Source of the DNA: an uncultured Saprospiraceae bacterium
GTDB taxonomy: Bacteria; Bacteroidota; Bacteroidia; Chitinophagales; Saprospiraceae
NCBI GenBank assembly: GCA_937942465.1
Contig: CALDEO010000304.1
Coordinates: 1 to 5,639, forward strand
Reading direction: 5' to 3'
Length of the DNA: 5,639 nucleotides
The notes below the pieces were generated by a model. It made no database searches. It worked only from the letters and a program-made list of their open reading frames with translations, and was not told the DNA's origin. A program made the position numbers and the translations under genes. Below, piece by piece: positions 5,550 to 5,639 of this stretch (position 1 is the stretch's first letter; each line of letters begins with the position of its first letter).

Positions 5550-5639
5550 ATGTCTATACCTAAGGAACCCAGGCAACTGATGATTAATATCATGTATTTG
5601 GTATTAACAGCATTACTTGCATTAAACGTATCTGCAGAG
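5550..5639 (+). CDS. gldM: GldM (PorM) N-terminus, motor shaft protein of the T9SS (truncated by window edge)
   Basis: Thirty codons are present from ATG 5550 to the right edge with no stop. They encode a short cytoplasmic tail MSIPKEPRQ and the start of the single transmembrane helix (LMINIMYLVLTALLALNVSAE), which matches the highly conserved GldM/PorM start PRQ-x-MIN-x-MYLV. Arginine 8 occupies the position of the conserved N-terminal arginine reported to pair with the membrane glutamate of GldL in the motor. Full-length GldM is usually around 500 residues, with a large elongated periplasmic part that reaches the GldK/GldN ring; that part lies outside the window. The gene follows gldL by 43 A-rich bases and shares the CTAATCTAAA leader motif with it, so it is very likely in the same operon. 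Confidence 0.93.
   Translation, partial: MSIPKEPRQLMINIMYLVLTALLALNVSAE

Noticed and set aside
1..5639. CRISPR arrays, tRNA or rRNA genes, insertion sequences, phage genes
   Set aside because: No regularly spaced repeats, no tRNA-like cloverleaf, no rRNA-like conserved stretch, no transposase and no terminal inverted repeats were seen on either strand.

Overview
The window comes from a member of the Bacteroidota. It carries, in order, porP/sprF, gldK, gldL and the start of gldM, which are core genes of the type IX secretion system (T9SS) and gliding machinery found essentially only in that phylum. Supporting signs are AT-rich DNA, no recognisable Shine-Dalgarno sequences, and -7 elements of the TAnnTTTG type (exact copies at 1062-1069 and 3463-3470). 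The GldM N-terminus (PRQLMINIMYLVLTALLALN) resembles non-flavobacterial members such as the Cytophagia/Chitinophagia/Saprospiria groups more than Flavobacteriaceae, but that placement is only an impression from memory.

Layout. Positions 1-131 (minus strand) hold the 5' end of a lipoprotein gene that runs off the left edge. A 219-base divergent spacer separates it from a TRIC/YicG-type membrane channel gene (351-956). A small gene of unknown function (1092-1352) follows, then a PhnP-like metallo-beta-lactamase-fold hydrolase (1488-2252). These three plus-strand genes are spaced by 135 and 135 bases, and at least the small gene has its own promoter-like element, so they need not be one operon. 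From 2314 the T9SS block begins: porP (TTG start), a 237-base regulatory spacer with a near-ideal Bacteroidota promoter, gldK, a 154-base spacer with a clear hairpin, gldL, a 43-base spacer, and the first 30 codons of gldM.

How the genes work together. GldL and GldM form the inner-membrane proton-driven motor. GldK is an outer-membrane lipoprotein which, with GldN (expected just beyond the right edge), forms the periplasmic ring on which GldM acts. PorP/SprF proteins are outer-membrane beta-barrels associated with T9SS. The left half of the window shows no functional link to T9SS and looks like ordinary housekeeping or accessory genes.

Novelty. I do not see an undescribed multi-gene system. 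The points worth following are regulatory: a consensus promoter with a tiny upstream ORF in the gldK leader, a direct repeat around that promoter, a hairpin between gldK and gldL, a shared 10-base motif just before gldL and gldM, and a TTG start for porP that overlaps a two-codon mini-ORF. The uncharacterised 86-residue protein and the PhnP-like enzyme without visible phn genes are the main functional unknowns.
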